This document shows, piece after piece, positions 56,331 through 64,000 of a stretch of 64,000 nt of DNA. Location: contig CM067360.1 of the NCBI GenBank assembly GCA_034401795.1, forward strand, positions 120,226,743-120,290,742. Direction: 5' to 3'. The translations under genes and the position numbers were made by a program. Source of the DNA: Chaetoderma sp. LZ-2023a. Its lineage: Eukaryota; Mollusca; Caudofoveata; Chaetodermatida; Chaetodermatidae. Position 1 is the stretch's first letter, and each line of letters starts with the position of its first letter. The notes beneath the pieces are model-generated. The model saw only the letters and a list, made by a program, of their open reading frames with translations. It searched no databases and was not told the origin of the DNA.

Positions 56331-57670
56331 TTCGTGTTGTGTCAAAGCTAAAAAACAAAATTAGAAATTAGATCATACCAATTTATTTTTTTGCTATACA
56401 AACACTCCGAACTTAATTTTTCCAAATCTATAAAAAAAAAAATAATGATGGAATTTTAAGGCATTATTGACACCATTCTTCCCATACAATTTTTCGCAGC
56501 CAAAACCTTATCACTTAGAATTCCTCAAAATTTTCTGTACCTCTTTTTGTTCTCTGTAGCTTTGGCTTAAAACTTCTGAGCTTCAAATTGTGCATTATTT
56601 TTTTTTTCCACCATCTCCGTGTTTTGGGTCGGAATATCACAAGCAAAATGACATACCGTTAAAACTCGACTAAAGGACGCAGTTTTTTGGTCAAAACACA
56701 TGTACTTGAAAGGGGGGTGCGTACTATAATCGAGAACATTCCTTCCGCACATTTTTGGGTCGAAATTTTTCTTAAAAAGTCACAGATTATACCACGGAAA
56801 TTGAACTAAATGTTACTCTAGCCAATTCGCGCCGCCTGACGACTATGTTTAATGTATACTCCAAAAACACCAAGCGGAAGTGAAATTATTAAATTGGGGC
56901 GCCTAAATATTGCTTATTCTTTAATACATATCACTTATTACATCAAAATTAATCCAGAATTTGACATAAAATGGCGTCGAGAAAAGATACGTGTATAAAT
57001 CACGTGATTCGCCTCCAATCACAAAAGATCTTTATTCTAATTAGTGCGAGTACTCGGATATAAATATTCTGGACTCGGAACTCGTAAATTGCTATATATC
57101 ATCATTGCGCGATAGGAACTGAATGTTCCCGTACCTGTTTGATAACCAACTCCCGTTAGCGCATAAGATTACACAGCGCCTCCAATCACAAAAGAGCCAG
57201 ATAACCAACTCCCGTTAGCACATAAGATCACACAGCGCCTCCAAACGCAAAAGAGCCATTACAATCTGTTTCTATCACGCGATTTCGATGTTTTCAAGGA
57301 GACATTTTATGCCAAAATTAGATTGATTTTGATGTAATAAACAATCTTTATTGAAGATACACGATATTTAGGCGGTCCTATTTAATAATTTCTCTAACAT
57401 CATGATAATTTTTAGTCATGCATTAAACATGACCGGATTGATGGTTATTTTTGATACCAATTTTCGATTTTTTAAAGGTACGTTTTTTCTAAATCTAACA
57501 GCGTCTTATACTTGAATACAAGAGTTTTTTGGGCGGATCTTGGTCAAATTTGGGACAGCGTCCTATATTCGACGGCGGCCTTTAGTCGAGAAATTACGGT
57601 ACATATAGCACAGTCACAAAAATCACAAAGTCTGTCACTACTGTGCACACATTTTATGTCTACGATGAAT
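56331..57670. other. AT-rich DNA with a short local repeat
   Basis: GATAACCAACTCCCGTTAGC and CGCCTCCAATCACAAAAGA or close variants recur between 57005 and 57255. No gene is seen. Confidence 0.5.
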
Positions 57671-57675
57671 TTACA

Positions 57676-57805
57676 ATTTAATAAATATTCTTTTGAATAT
57701 TTTGGAGCCACTTTGAACTGGAAACTGTTGCTGTCTAAGATACCATAGGTGTTAACAGCACCTGGTCAAATTAGTTTCAAACTATAGAACAGCTTACCTG
57801 TAATG
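57676..57805. repeat. Family-B core, diverged
   Basis: TTTTGAATATTTTGGAGCCA and GGTCAAATTAGTTTCAAACT surround a degenerate centre. ACAGCTTACCTGTAATGG follows. Confidence 0.75.
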
Positions 57806-57898
57806 GCCTGTATAGTCGAAATTTTGATTCTGTGAATTCAAGTAACAAGGAGTTTCAAATCGATTCCAAGAAGCCTAAAAACGTGAGCTTAGATAAGA

Positions 57899-58275
57899 AT
57901 GGAGGAATCTAGTTTATCTATCAATCATATGATGTCATAATCAACTACATGACCTGTATGTACACTGTCATCATAATCAATTTCCTCATGAAGGACTTGA
58001 TTTTGTCCATCCTAATGCATGTACTTCTGTCAGGTTGTACGAATTGTATGTCTGTATTATTTAATAAACACTGTTGAATATTTTGAAACTAATTTGACTA
58101 GGCGCTGTTACAGCCAGTCAAATTAGTTTCCAAACATTCAACAGCTTAACCTGTATAGGTTTCTTGAAATTGAGATTCAGAGAATGCAGGGATCGATTGA
58201 TCCCAACATGGGTGAAGCATGGGTGGAACTTAGCTAGAGAAGGGTGGGGTATAGCTAAAACTGGATTCCTCCATT
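57899..58275. mobile_element. Family-B MITE, complete reference copy (377 bp)
   Basis: Both ends are present as inverted repeats: AATGGAGGAATCTAGTTT at the left and AAACTGGATTCCTCCATT at the right. Inside, in order, are ATGATGTCATAATCAACTAC, a second inverted TGATCATAAT-type block, TATTTAATAAACA, a shortened palindromic core (TTTGACTAGGCGCTGTTACA, GCCAGTCAAATTAG), GATCGATTGATCCC and GGAACTTAGCTAGAGAAGGG. There is no coding content. Confidence 0.88.
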
Positions 58276-58377
58276 GAAATTAATCCTGCTATTATTATTT
58301 CCTACATGTTTGTGATTCATTACATTATGTACTGCAAGGACTGACCTACCCATTCGCCAATTCGCCAAAATGCTAGT

Positions 58378-58451
58378 ATAAACGAAATCTAGGATTTCTT
58401 TTTTCACGAGAGAGTTGATACTTACCTCCCTAATACTTTTGATATTGCTAA
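58378..58451. repeat. DIRS copy 2 right terminal repeat, outer part
   Basis: 58378-58432 is the exact reverse complement of 58664-58718. The following CTTACCTCCCTAATACTTTT is repeated directly at 58738. Confidence 0.9.
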
Positions 58452-58663
58452 ATATTGGCTTTCACTCAATAAACACTCAGATTTAAAACAGTTAGGTGCC
58501 CCTACTGGGCAGGGAGTCAGAGCGTAGTCTGGCGGATGCCAGCCCCACCACCGCGCATGCGCAGACTAGCACTTCCTCTGACTAGATTATTGGCTGACAC
58601 ACATGCAACTATTAAGAGCCTGAAGACCGAGCCTCTGTGGGGTGGAGAGGCCGGGTCCGTATC

Positions 58664-58763
58664 TAGGGAGGTAAGTATCAACTCTCTCGTGAAAAAAGAA
58701 ATCCTAGATTTCGTTTATTTCACTTCAAGAGTATACTTACCTCCCTAATACTTTTGATATTGC
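58664..58763. repeat. DIRS copy 2 internal complementary region
   Basis: The first 55 bases complement the outer right end exactly. The remainder (58734-58763) repeats 58422-58451 directly. This matches the copy 1 layout at 37228-37330. Confidence 0.9.
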
Positions 58764-59294
58764 CAGAATTCGAAAGTGAATCTGGCGGGAGGGAGGCGAG
58801 GTCAAAAGACCAGCTCATCCCTATACGCTTTTCTGCGTTTAAGGCACTTAAACTTCTGAAACTGTAAGAAAAAACAGTCAGGATTTGACTAACCATCGGA
58901 TAACACTACCGATGTATGAGAGATGACCGATGTCATATGCGCTCCCCCCCCTCCTTCCTGGGAGGAAGAGTCGCCTGACCTCAATGTCCTATACGCTCTC
59001 TACGTACAAGTGCCATGTACTACAGGACAGAGACGAAAAAGCTCCATTTTCGTAACTCTCAACAATGAACCACACAAATACACAAACCATCACCATATTA
59101 ATAACGGGTAATCGTGACAATACAATCAACAACGGACAACACATGAACAAGACTGACCTTGTTGAAAATGGCTGCTGACATCATCTTCCCATTGGTAAAG
59201 ACTGATGCAGGCCCAAAAAAGTGGGTGTTTCCATAAATTAATTGTGAAATATATAAGTAATGAGGAAAAACCTCCTCAAAAAATATAAACCGAG
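58764..59294. other. DIRS copy 2 3' non-coding region
   Basis: No gene is present between the internal complementary region and the recombinase stop codon at 59295. Confidence 0.6.
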
Positions 59295-60380
59295 TTATTT
59301 TTTCAAAATCGACAAGGCGAGAGGATTAGAGGTGTCACGGAGATAATGGTCTGTAAAACTTGACTCACAGTGCCACTGAGCCACCGACATAATATCATCC
59401 ACAGGGACCCCATTAAATAGGGCCGTGGATGTCACTACGCCGCGGACACTGTGAGCCTTGGCCACGTCAACCTGCTTCCCGGTGGCGGATTTATGGCAAA
59501 ACTGAATGCATTCCACAATCCACCTGGAAATGGTGTCCTTAGAAGCCCTGCCATGGGGTTCAATATATGACAACCATAACGCTGACTGGTCGGTGCGCCA
59601 CTCCGCCGTACGTTGTTTGTACCGGCGCAGCGCCCGGACGGGACACCATGCTTTAGAATTAGGATCATATCTAGTTAAAGCAGGCAAAATAATAGGTTGA
59701 CCTGGATATTTCAACGACTGATTTTTAGCCAAGAAATTAATCCTAGGTAGCAGCTTAAGGCCTTCCCCTGAAACCACAAAACGGTCATCCTCGGCTGATA
59801 AGGCATGAATTTCACTCCTACGCCTAGCCGAGGCCGCAGCAATTAAAAACACAGTCTTCAGTGTTAATAGTTTCATAGAAATGGAACTAAGTGGTTCAAA
59901 AGGCTTATCACCTAGTACTTGAAGCACTAGCGATAAACTCCAAGACGGAATCACAGGTGGATTCCTTGGTCTTAGATTGCCCATGCCTTTAATTAATACA
60001 TTTAATGTATTTACTTCATCACTTCCCCTCTTAGCCAAGCAAGGAATAACAGACATTAATGCTGACTTATAACCAGCAATAGAGTTAGGCTTGAGGCTAT
60101 AGGCATCATAGAGGTGACAGAGGAAATCAGCTACTACTTGAATAGATGAATCCATTGGATCAATACATCTTTTTGAGCACCATTCTGCAAATCTGTTGAT
60201 TTTATAATTATATGCTCTGGAGGTTGACCCCCTCCTGGCTTTGGCCATAAACATGGCTGCTTGCTCAGAAAAGCCCTCCTTAATTCTAGATTCCTTGACA
60301 ACATCCACGCAGTCAATCTGAACATTGACGGATTGTTGTGAAGGGCCTTGCCCTGGAAGATAATATCGTCCATCAGAGGC
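59295..60380 (-). CDS. DIRS copy 2 tyrosine recombinase
   Basis: This is the C-terminal third of a 978-codon open frame (62231 to 59295). Only this part reads as protein; the rest lies over the RT gene in another frame. The N-terminal SAM-like DNA-binding part contains FSEQAAMFMAKARRGSTSR and INRFAEWCSKRCIDP. The catalytic domain carries ARRRSEIHAL (Arg at residue 804 of the long frame), AHSVRG (His 927, Arg 930), AQWHCE (Trp 953) and the nucleophile Tyr in FTDHYLRD (963). It would integrate the circular DNA copy without target duplication. The translation start is uncertain; initiation in the overlap or a -1/+1 shift from RT is possible. Confidence 0.9.
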   Translation of the reverse strand, partial: ASDGRYYLPGQGPSQQSVNVQIDCVDVVKESRIKEGFSEQAAMFMAKARRGSTSRAYNYKINRFAEWCSKRCIDPMDSSIQVVADFLCHLYDAYSLKPNSIAGYKSALMSVIPCLAKRGSDEVNTLNVLIKGMGNLRPRNPPVIPSWSLSLVLQVLGDKPFEPLSSISMKLLTLKTVFLIAAASARRRSEIHALSAEDDRFVVSGEGLKLLPRINFLAKNQSLKYPGQPIILPALTRYDPNSKAWCPVRALRRYKQRTAEWRTDQSALWLSYIEPHGRASKDTISRWIVECIQFCHKSATGKQVDVAKAHSVRGVVTSTALFNGVPVDDIMSVAQWHCESSFTDHYLRDTSNPLALSILKK

Positions 60381-62260
60381 AGAGGAACCGGATTGCAGAC
60401 CAGAAGGTCCAGCAGATCCGTATACCATGATCGGCTTGGCCAATCCGGGGCGATCAGAAGCACTTGGCATTCCTCTTGTCTGATTTTCTGAAGAATTTTT
60501 GGAATCAGGATTGCTGGAGGGAATGCGTATGCATACATTCTCCCCCAGCTGATAGCTAACGCATCTGTTGCGAAAGCGCTTGGATCCGGAATCGGAGAGA
60601 TGTACGTCGTCATCTTCGCATTCTTCTTCGTTGCGAACAAATCGATGTTGGGTTTCCCCCAATGGTCGAACAGACGATCCGCCACACATTGATTTAGTTG
60701 CCATTCCGTGGGTAAAACACTCATCCTTCGGCTCAATGAGTCTGCTAGCAGGTTTAACCTTCCCGGAATATGAACTGCTTTCAAGGTAATCTGGTGATCC
60801 AGACACCAACAAAGCAGTTTCCATGTCATCATACAGAGACTGGGCGACTTCGTTCCGCCCTGGCGGTTTATGTAAGTCACAACTGTTGAGTTGTCTGAAC
60901 GAACAAGAACAATCTTGCCCTGAACTTTCTGTAAGAAATGTTCCAGGCACAGGACTACTGCTCTTAGCTCCAGTAGATTTATATGTTCCTTTGACTGTTC
61001 CAGATTCCAAAGCCCTGATATCGTGTACTCTTCCAGGCAAGCTCCCCAGCCCTCCATCGATGCATCTGTATACACAGTCACCTGAGGGTGGGGAGGGGTT
61101 AGCAAAACCCCCGGCAAGAGATTCTCTGTATTCAACCACCATTGCAGGTGGTGAATGAGAGGCGCCAACACTGACACATTCGAGTCCAGCGAACCTGTAC
61201 TCTGGGTCCATTGTGTCATGAGAAATAACTGGATCGGCCGCCTGCGTAAGGCGGCCTGAGGAATGACTGGTTCCAATGAAACCATCAACCCCAGCATTCT
61301 CAAGTAAACCCGTGCCAGGACATGACGACTGTCGCACACTGACTGAATTAACGAGATGAGTTTCTGAACTCTCTCCTGAGTAGGATACACATATCCTGTC
61401 TCTAGATCGAAGAACATCCCCAGGTAAACAAACTTCTGGGATGGAGTCAGCTCTGATTTTGGGAAATTGATCATCCAGCCTAAGTCTGTGAGAGTTTTCA
61501 AAACAATCTCCAGATTGGCCGACAAACTTTCCCGGGTGTGCGCTTTCAACAGCCAGTCGTCTATGTACGTGTGGACTGCTATGCTTCTCCTGCGGAGGTA
61601 TGCTGTGATCGCAAGAACCACACGGGTGAAAACCCGAGGAGCCGTGGAAATTCCGAAGGGTAACACCCTGAATTCCCACTGTCTGCCCTGGAATGCAAAT
61701 CTCAGGAAGCGACAGAAACTCCCGTGGATGGGGATGTGGAAATAAGCGTCCTTCAAATCTATCGACGCCGTCCACATCCCCCTCTCCAACCCCGCCAACA
61801 CCGAGCGCACCGTTTCCATCTTGAAACTGGGCGTCTCGATGAACTTGTTCAATGGCTTGAGGTTGAGAATCGGTCTCCACCCTCCGGTGCGTTTTGTTAC
61901 TAAGAACAGGGTTGAATAGAAGCCCGGACACCTTTGTGCCGGCTGAATAGCTCCTTTTTGTACGAGGGAATTTATCTCCTCCTCGATACACAACCTTTGC
62001 TCTGGCTCTCTCGGAATGGGAGTCCAGACTGGCACCAGAGACAGTCGCGACGGCGGGCCTGACATCCACTCTGGATGATACCCGACGGAAAGCCATCGCA
62101 AGACTAAACGGTCCTGAGTCAACCGTTCCCACTCTTGCATGTGGTCGGCTAGCCGGCCTCCCACCGGTCCACCTAGGGACCGCGGTGGACACAAGGCATG
62201 CAAGAGCGGCACTGTCTCCGTTGCCATACACACCGGAGTGGTTCTTACCGCGGTAAGCGT
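60134..62260 (-). CDS. DIRS copy 2 reverse transcriptase/RNase H
   Basis: The open frame runs from 62515 to 60134 (793 codons), but its first 80 or so codons overlap gag and look like a shadow. RT domain: GGWRPILNLKPLNKF (211-225), motif A SIDLKDAYFHIP (catalytic Asp 253), VLPFGISTAP (284-293), motif C VHTYIDDWL (Asp 319 and 320), LTPSQKFVYLG (356-366). RNase H: YTDASMEGWG (Asp 484), NLLELRAV (Glu 516), SDNSTVV (Asp 541), LLADSLSR (Asp 592). A domain typical of DIRS elements follows (KPNIDLFATKKN, YAFPPAILIPKIL). The last roughly 55 codons overlap the recombinase. No methyltransferase domain is seen. It copies element RNA into DNA. Confidence 0.92.
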   Translation of the reverse strand, partial: TLTAVRTTPVCMATETVPLLHALCPPRSLGGPVGGRLADHMQEWERLTQDRLVLRWLSVGYHPEWMSGPPSRLSLVPVWTPIPREPEQRLCIEEEINSLVQKGAIQPAQRCPGFYSTLFLVTKRTGGWRPILNLKPLNKFIETPSFKMETVRSVLAGLERGMWTASIDLKDAYFHIPIHGSFCRFLRFAFQGRQWEFRVLPFGISTAPRVFTRVVLAITAYLRRRSIAVHTYIDDWLLKAHTRESLSANLEIVLKTLTDLGWMINFPKSELTPSQKFVYLGMFFDLETGYVYPTQERVQKLISLIQSVCDSRHVLARVYLRMLGLMVSLEPVIPQAALRRRPIQLFLMTQWTQSTGSLDSNVSVLAPLIHHLQWWLNTENLLPGVLLTPPHPQVTVYTDASMEGWGACLEEYTISGLWNLEQSKEHINLLELRAVVLCLEHFLQKVQGKIVLVRSDNSTVVTYINRQGGTKSPSLCMMTWKLLCWCLDHQITLKAVHIPGRLNLLADSLSRRMSVLPTEWQLNQCVADRLFDHWGKPNIDLFATKKNAKMTTYISPIPDPSAFATDALAISWGRMYAYAFPPAILIPKILQKIRQEECQVLLIAPDWPSRSWYTDLLDLLVCNPVPLPLMDDIIFQGKALHNNPSMFRLTAWMLSRNLELRRAFLSKQPCLWPKPGGGQPPEHIIIKSTDLQNGAQKDVLIQWIHLFK

Positions 62261-62264
62261 CCTG

Positions 62265-63908
62265 TCAGGACCGATAACCACGCCCAGATCCTTGCGCGCC
62301 CCGCCCCGCCCCGCGCGCACCTCGGTGCGCGGGCGGCTGCCTGGCTGACGGCGCCTGAGGAACCTGCGCCCCCCTCGCTGCTGGCCGAATCGCACGTGGC
62401 CGAGGCCGACGCTGCGACGGTGGCTGGCCTCTGACTTGGCCAGCACCACCTCGAGCCTGCAGGGGACGATACGCAGGGGCCGCGGCGCGAACGTTAGCAC
62501 GACGCAGCACTTCAAACTGCTCGCGCAGCGCCCTCTGGTTATTCACCAGGGTGACCGTCTCCTGGAGGTGGCGACATCCCTCACCTCCAAAAAGACCAGG
62601 ACCCGTCATAGGCGTACGGTGTAGCCTATTGTACAGGTCCTGAGACGGGCACAGATTGTCCAGGGCAAACGTGCGTCTTGCCCGGACACTCCTGGTCACC
62701 GCCCGAGTCATACAGTCCAGCGCCAGGTTAATACCATCCTGGATGGCTCGCTGGACCGTGACCGGGCTTGGCTGGCGCGATGCGGATGCCGTTACTATCC
62801 CCTGTAACAGCTGGGAGACGTGGGACAGAGCGGCAATCGAAGCCCTCCCACTCTCCTCCGCATCACACAACGCGGTATTCGCCGAACGCAACGCGTTCGA
62901 GCACAAGACCCCCGTGTCAGAACGGGAGCCTGGCCGCGCATCCTCACCCAAAGCCGCGCGGTCATCCACGCTGGGCTTGGGTACCACACCGTACCGCTGG
63001 TAATCCAGGGGCACGATGCGACAACGCCTGGCCACCTCGCGAGGGGCCTTCGCGAGACGTCCACTCGAGTTAATGGACGTCTCCGCCGCCTTGAACATGT
63101 CAACGACATGCTCCGCCAGCGGCAGAGAAGGCATAGCGTTAGCAGTCGGTTTCCCAGCTAACCACGGCGTGTGAACACGCTGGCTAGTCGACTGCTCCAC
63201 GGGCAGATCAGGCCTAACGCTCACCAACCACTGGCAAGCGTCATACCAATCCTCTTCCGTGGCTAACTGCGAGCGCTCTACAAGACGGGGGCCTTCGTCT
63301 TCCTCCTGAGCGCAAGCAGTAGAGCTTGACGGCGGGTACGCTGATACACCTGGCAAGCCAGGGAAAACATGCGGGCCTGACAGCCCCGGCATGAGAATAT
63401 CACTGGTTTGACCAGGAGCAGGCACCGTGGCAGAGCGTGGGGTATATATAGCCCCACCACGGGCCCGGCCAGCACCAGCAACACCCTCGGCAAGCCGAGG
63501 TATGCGGTACCGCTGGCCATCAGCAGCGCCCTGGGCCACCACCTGAGCCGCGGACTCTACTCCAGGGTGAGTAAAACCGTGGAATAAGCCGCCTGTATTC
63601 CCCGCGAGGGGTGCACAAACGTCTTCATCCATGTCCACGTCGTCAGACGGCGACCATAGCAGGTAATCCTCATCACCCTGGTCAGAAAGATTAGACCCCG
63701 GGTCAGCAAAGAGAGCTAACCCGGGCTGACCAGGAACGGTGCCATAGGAGGTACTGGCCACCGCGGCGTGCGGATACCCCTGGACTGATAAGCAGCCCGC
63801 GGGTTCCAGCGACAACCGTCCACGGTCCCCTATCGGCGCGGCAATAAGCCTGCTGCCAGGGTCGTGGAACGCCCCCTCTAATGGGGCCACCTCTGAATCG
63901 TCGAACAA
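62265..63908 (-). CDS. DIRS copy 2 gag-like protein, 5' end open
   Basis: The frame is open for 547 codons from a TTG at 63908. It remains open upstream for at least 20 codons, so the N-terminus is in upstream sequence or another exon beyond the window. The middle is Ala/Arg-rich and helical in character (IAALSHVSQLLQGI, ALDCMTRAVTRSVRARR). The motif TPMTGPGLFGGEG is shared with copy 1. The last 70 residues are strongly basic (RRPRPRAIRPAARG, GRGAQGSGRGYRS), consistent with nucleic-acid binding. The stop at 62265 is followed in the same frame by the long recombinase frame. It is presumed to form the RNA particle; this is inferred from position. Confidence 0.8.
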   Translation of the reverse strand: MFDDSEVAPLEGAFHDPGSRLIAAPIGDRGRLSLEPAGCLSVQGYPHAAVASTSYGTVPGQPGLALFADPGSNLSDQGDEDYLLWSPSDDVDMDEDVCAPLAGNTGGLFHGFTHPGVESAAQVVAQGAADGQRYRIPRLAEGVAGAGRARGGAIYTPRSATVPAPGQTSDILMPGLSGPHVFPGLPGVSAYPPSSSTACAQEEDEGPRLVERSQLATEEDWYDACQWLVSVRPDLPVEQSTSQRVHTPWLAGKPTANAMPSLPLAEHVVDMFKAAETSINSSGRLAKAPREVARRCRIVPLDYQRYGVVPKPSVDDRAALGEDARPGSRSDTGVLCSNALRSANTALCDAEESGRASIAALSHVSQLLQGIVTASASRQPSPVTVQRAIQDGINLALDCMTRAVTRSVRARRTFALDNLCPSQDLYNRLHRTPMTGPGLFGGEGCRHLQETVTLVNNQRALREQFEVLRRANVRAAAPAYRPLQARGGAGQVRGQPPSQRRPRPRAIRPAARGAQVPQAPSARQPPAHRGARGAGRGAQGSGRGYRS

Positions 63909-64000
63909 CGGAAGCGGTCTAAGGAAAACCGATCCAGAGGCGGGGATTACCTGCTCCGAAGCCGATGATGAGGACAGTAAAGGATTTGGTCCAGGAAGCA

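Larger units (their letters stand above)
58378..64000 (-). mobile_element. DIRS-type retrotransposon, copy 2, intact, runs off window
   Basis: This element has the same gene order as copy 1: gag-like, RT/RNase H, tyrosine recombinase, all on the minus strand and all open. The 3' end has a terminal repeat part (58378-58451) and an internal complementary region (58664-58763). A 55-bp stretch of these is perfectly complementary. The left terminal repeat lies beyond 64000. The gag half is much richer in G, C and CpG than the rest of the window. Perfect repeats and open frames suggest recent activity. Confidence 0.9.

Noticed and set aside
60400..62231. N-terminal two thirds of the 978-codon recombinase frame as a protein
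   Set aside because: It is an alternative-frame reading of the RT gene with no protein motifs of its own. The openness is reported as a finding, but no function is claimed.

Overview
This is a 64 kb piece of a repeat-rich metazoan genome. It is eukaryotic because genes are split by GT-AG introns, there are animal receptor and F-box/WD40 genes, and most of the sequence is transposons and simple repeats. The mix of DIRS-type retrotransposons, Penelope-like elements, a hAT transposon, a Polinton-type capsid fragment, a tRNA-like SINE and many palindromic MITEs fits a marine invertebrate, perhaps a lophotrochozoan. The species cannot be named from this window. Two 500-base N runs (12501-13000, 34838-35337) are assembly gaps.

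Only two host genes are clear. A class A neuropeptide-type GPCR lies on the minus strand in two exons (8141-7811 and 2348-1564); its splice phases match and it encodes 371 residues. The C-terminal half of an FBXW2-like F-box/WD40 gene lies on the minus strand in two exons (54222-53439 and 50528-50273); its 5' exons, including the F-box, were not found here.

Layout. 0-8 kb: the GPCR, with a broken Polinton minor-capsid fragment, a long inverted repeat, a decayed non-LTR retrotransposon and a 10-bp minisatellite in or around it. 8-16 kb: GA-rich minisatellite, trinucleotide runs, a 5'-truncated Penelope-like element (minus strand), tetranucleotide runs and a tRNA-like SINE. 16-20 kb: a satellite of about 200-214 bp units, a second decayed Penelope copy (plus strand) and two short minisatellites, one built from a perfect palindrome. 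22-28 kb: palindromic repeats, an SGNH-hydrolase-like fragment and a 488-residue orphan with nuclease-like acidic motifs. 29-36 kb: many MITEs, a third Penelope fragment and a short retroposon with target-site duplication. 37-48.6 kb: a full-length but decayed DIRS-type element split by a 5.02 kb hAT element that has a perfect 8-bp target duplication and an apparently intact two-exon transposase. 49-58 kb: MITEs and the FBXW2-like exons. 58.4-64 kb: a second, younger DIRS-type element with intact gag, RT/RNase H and tyrosine-recombinase frames, running off the right edge.

The most unusual theme is the amount of inverted-repeat DNA. At least three palindromic families occur (called A, B and D here). 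Two of them share the same central sequence but have unrelated arms. Two exact palindromes (92 and 105 bp) and an eight-copy minisatellite made of a 12-bp palindrome are also present.
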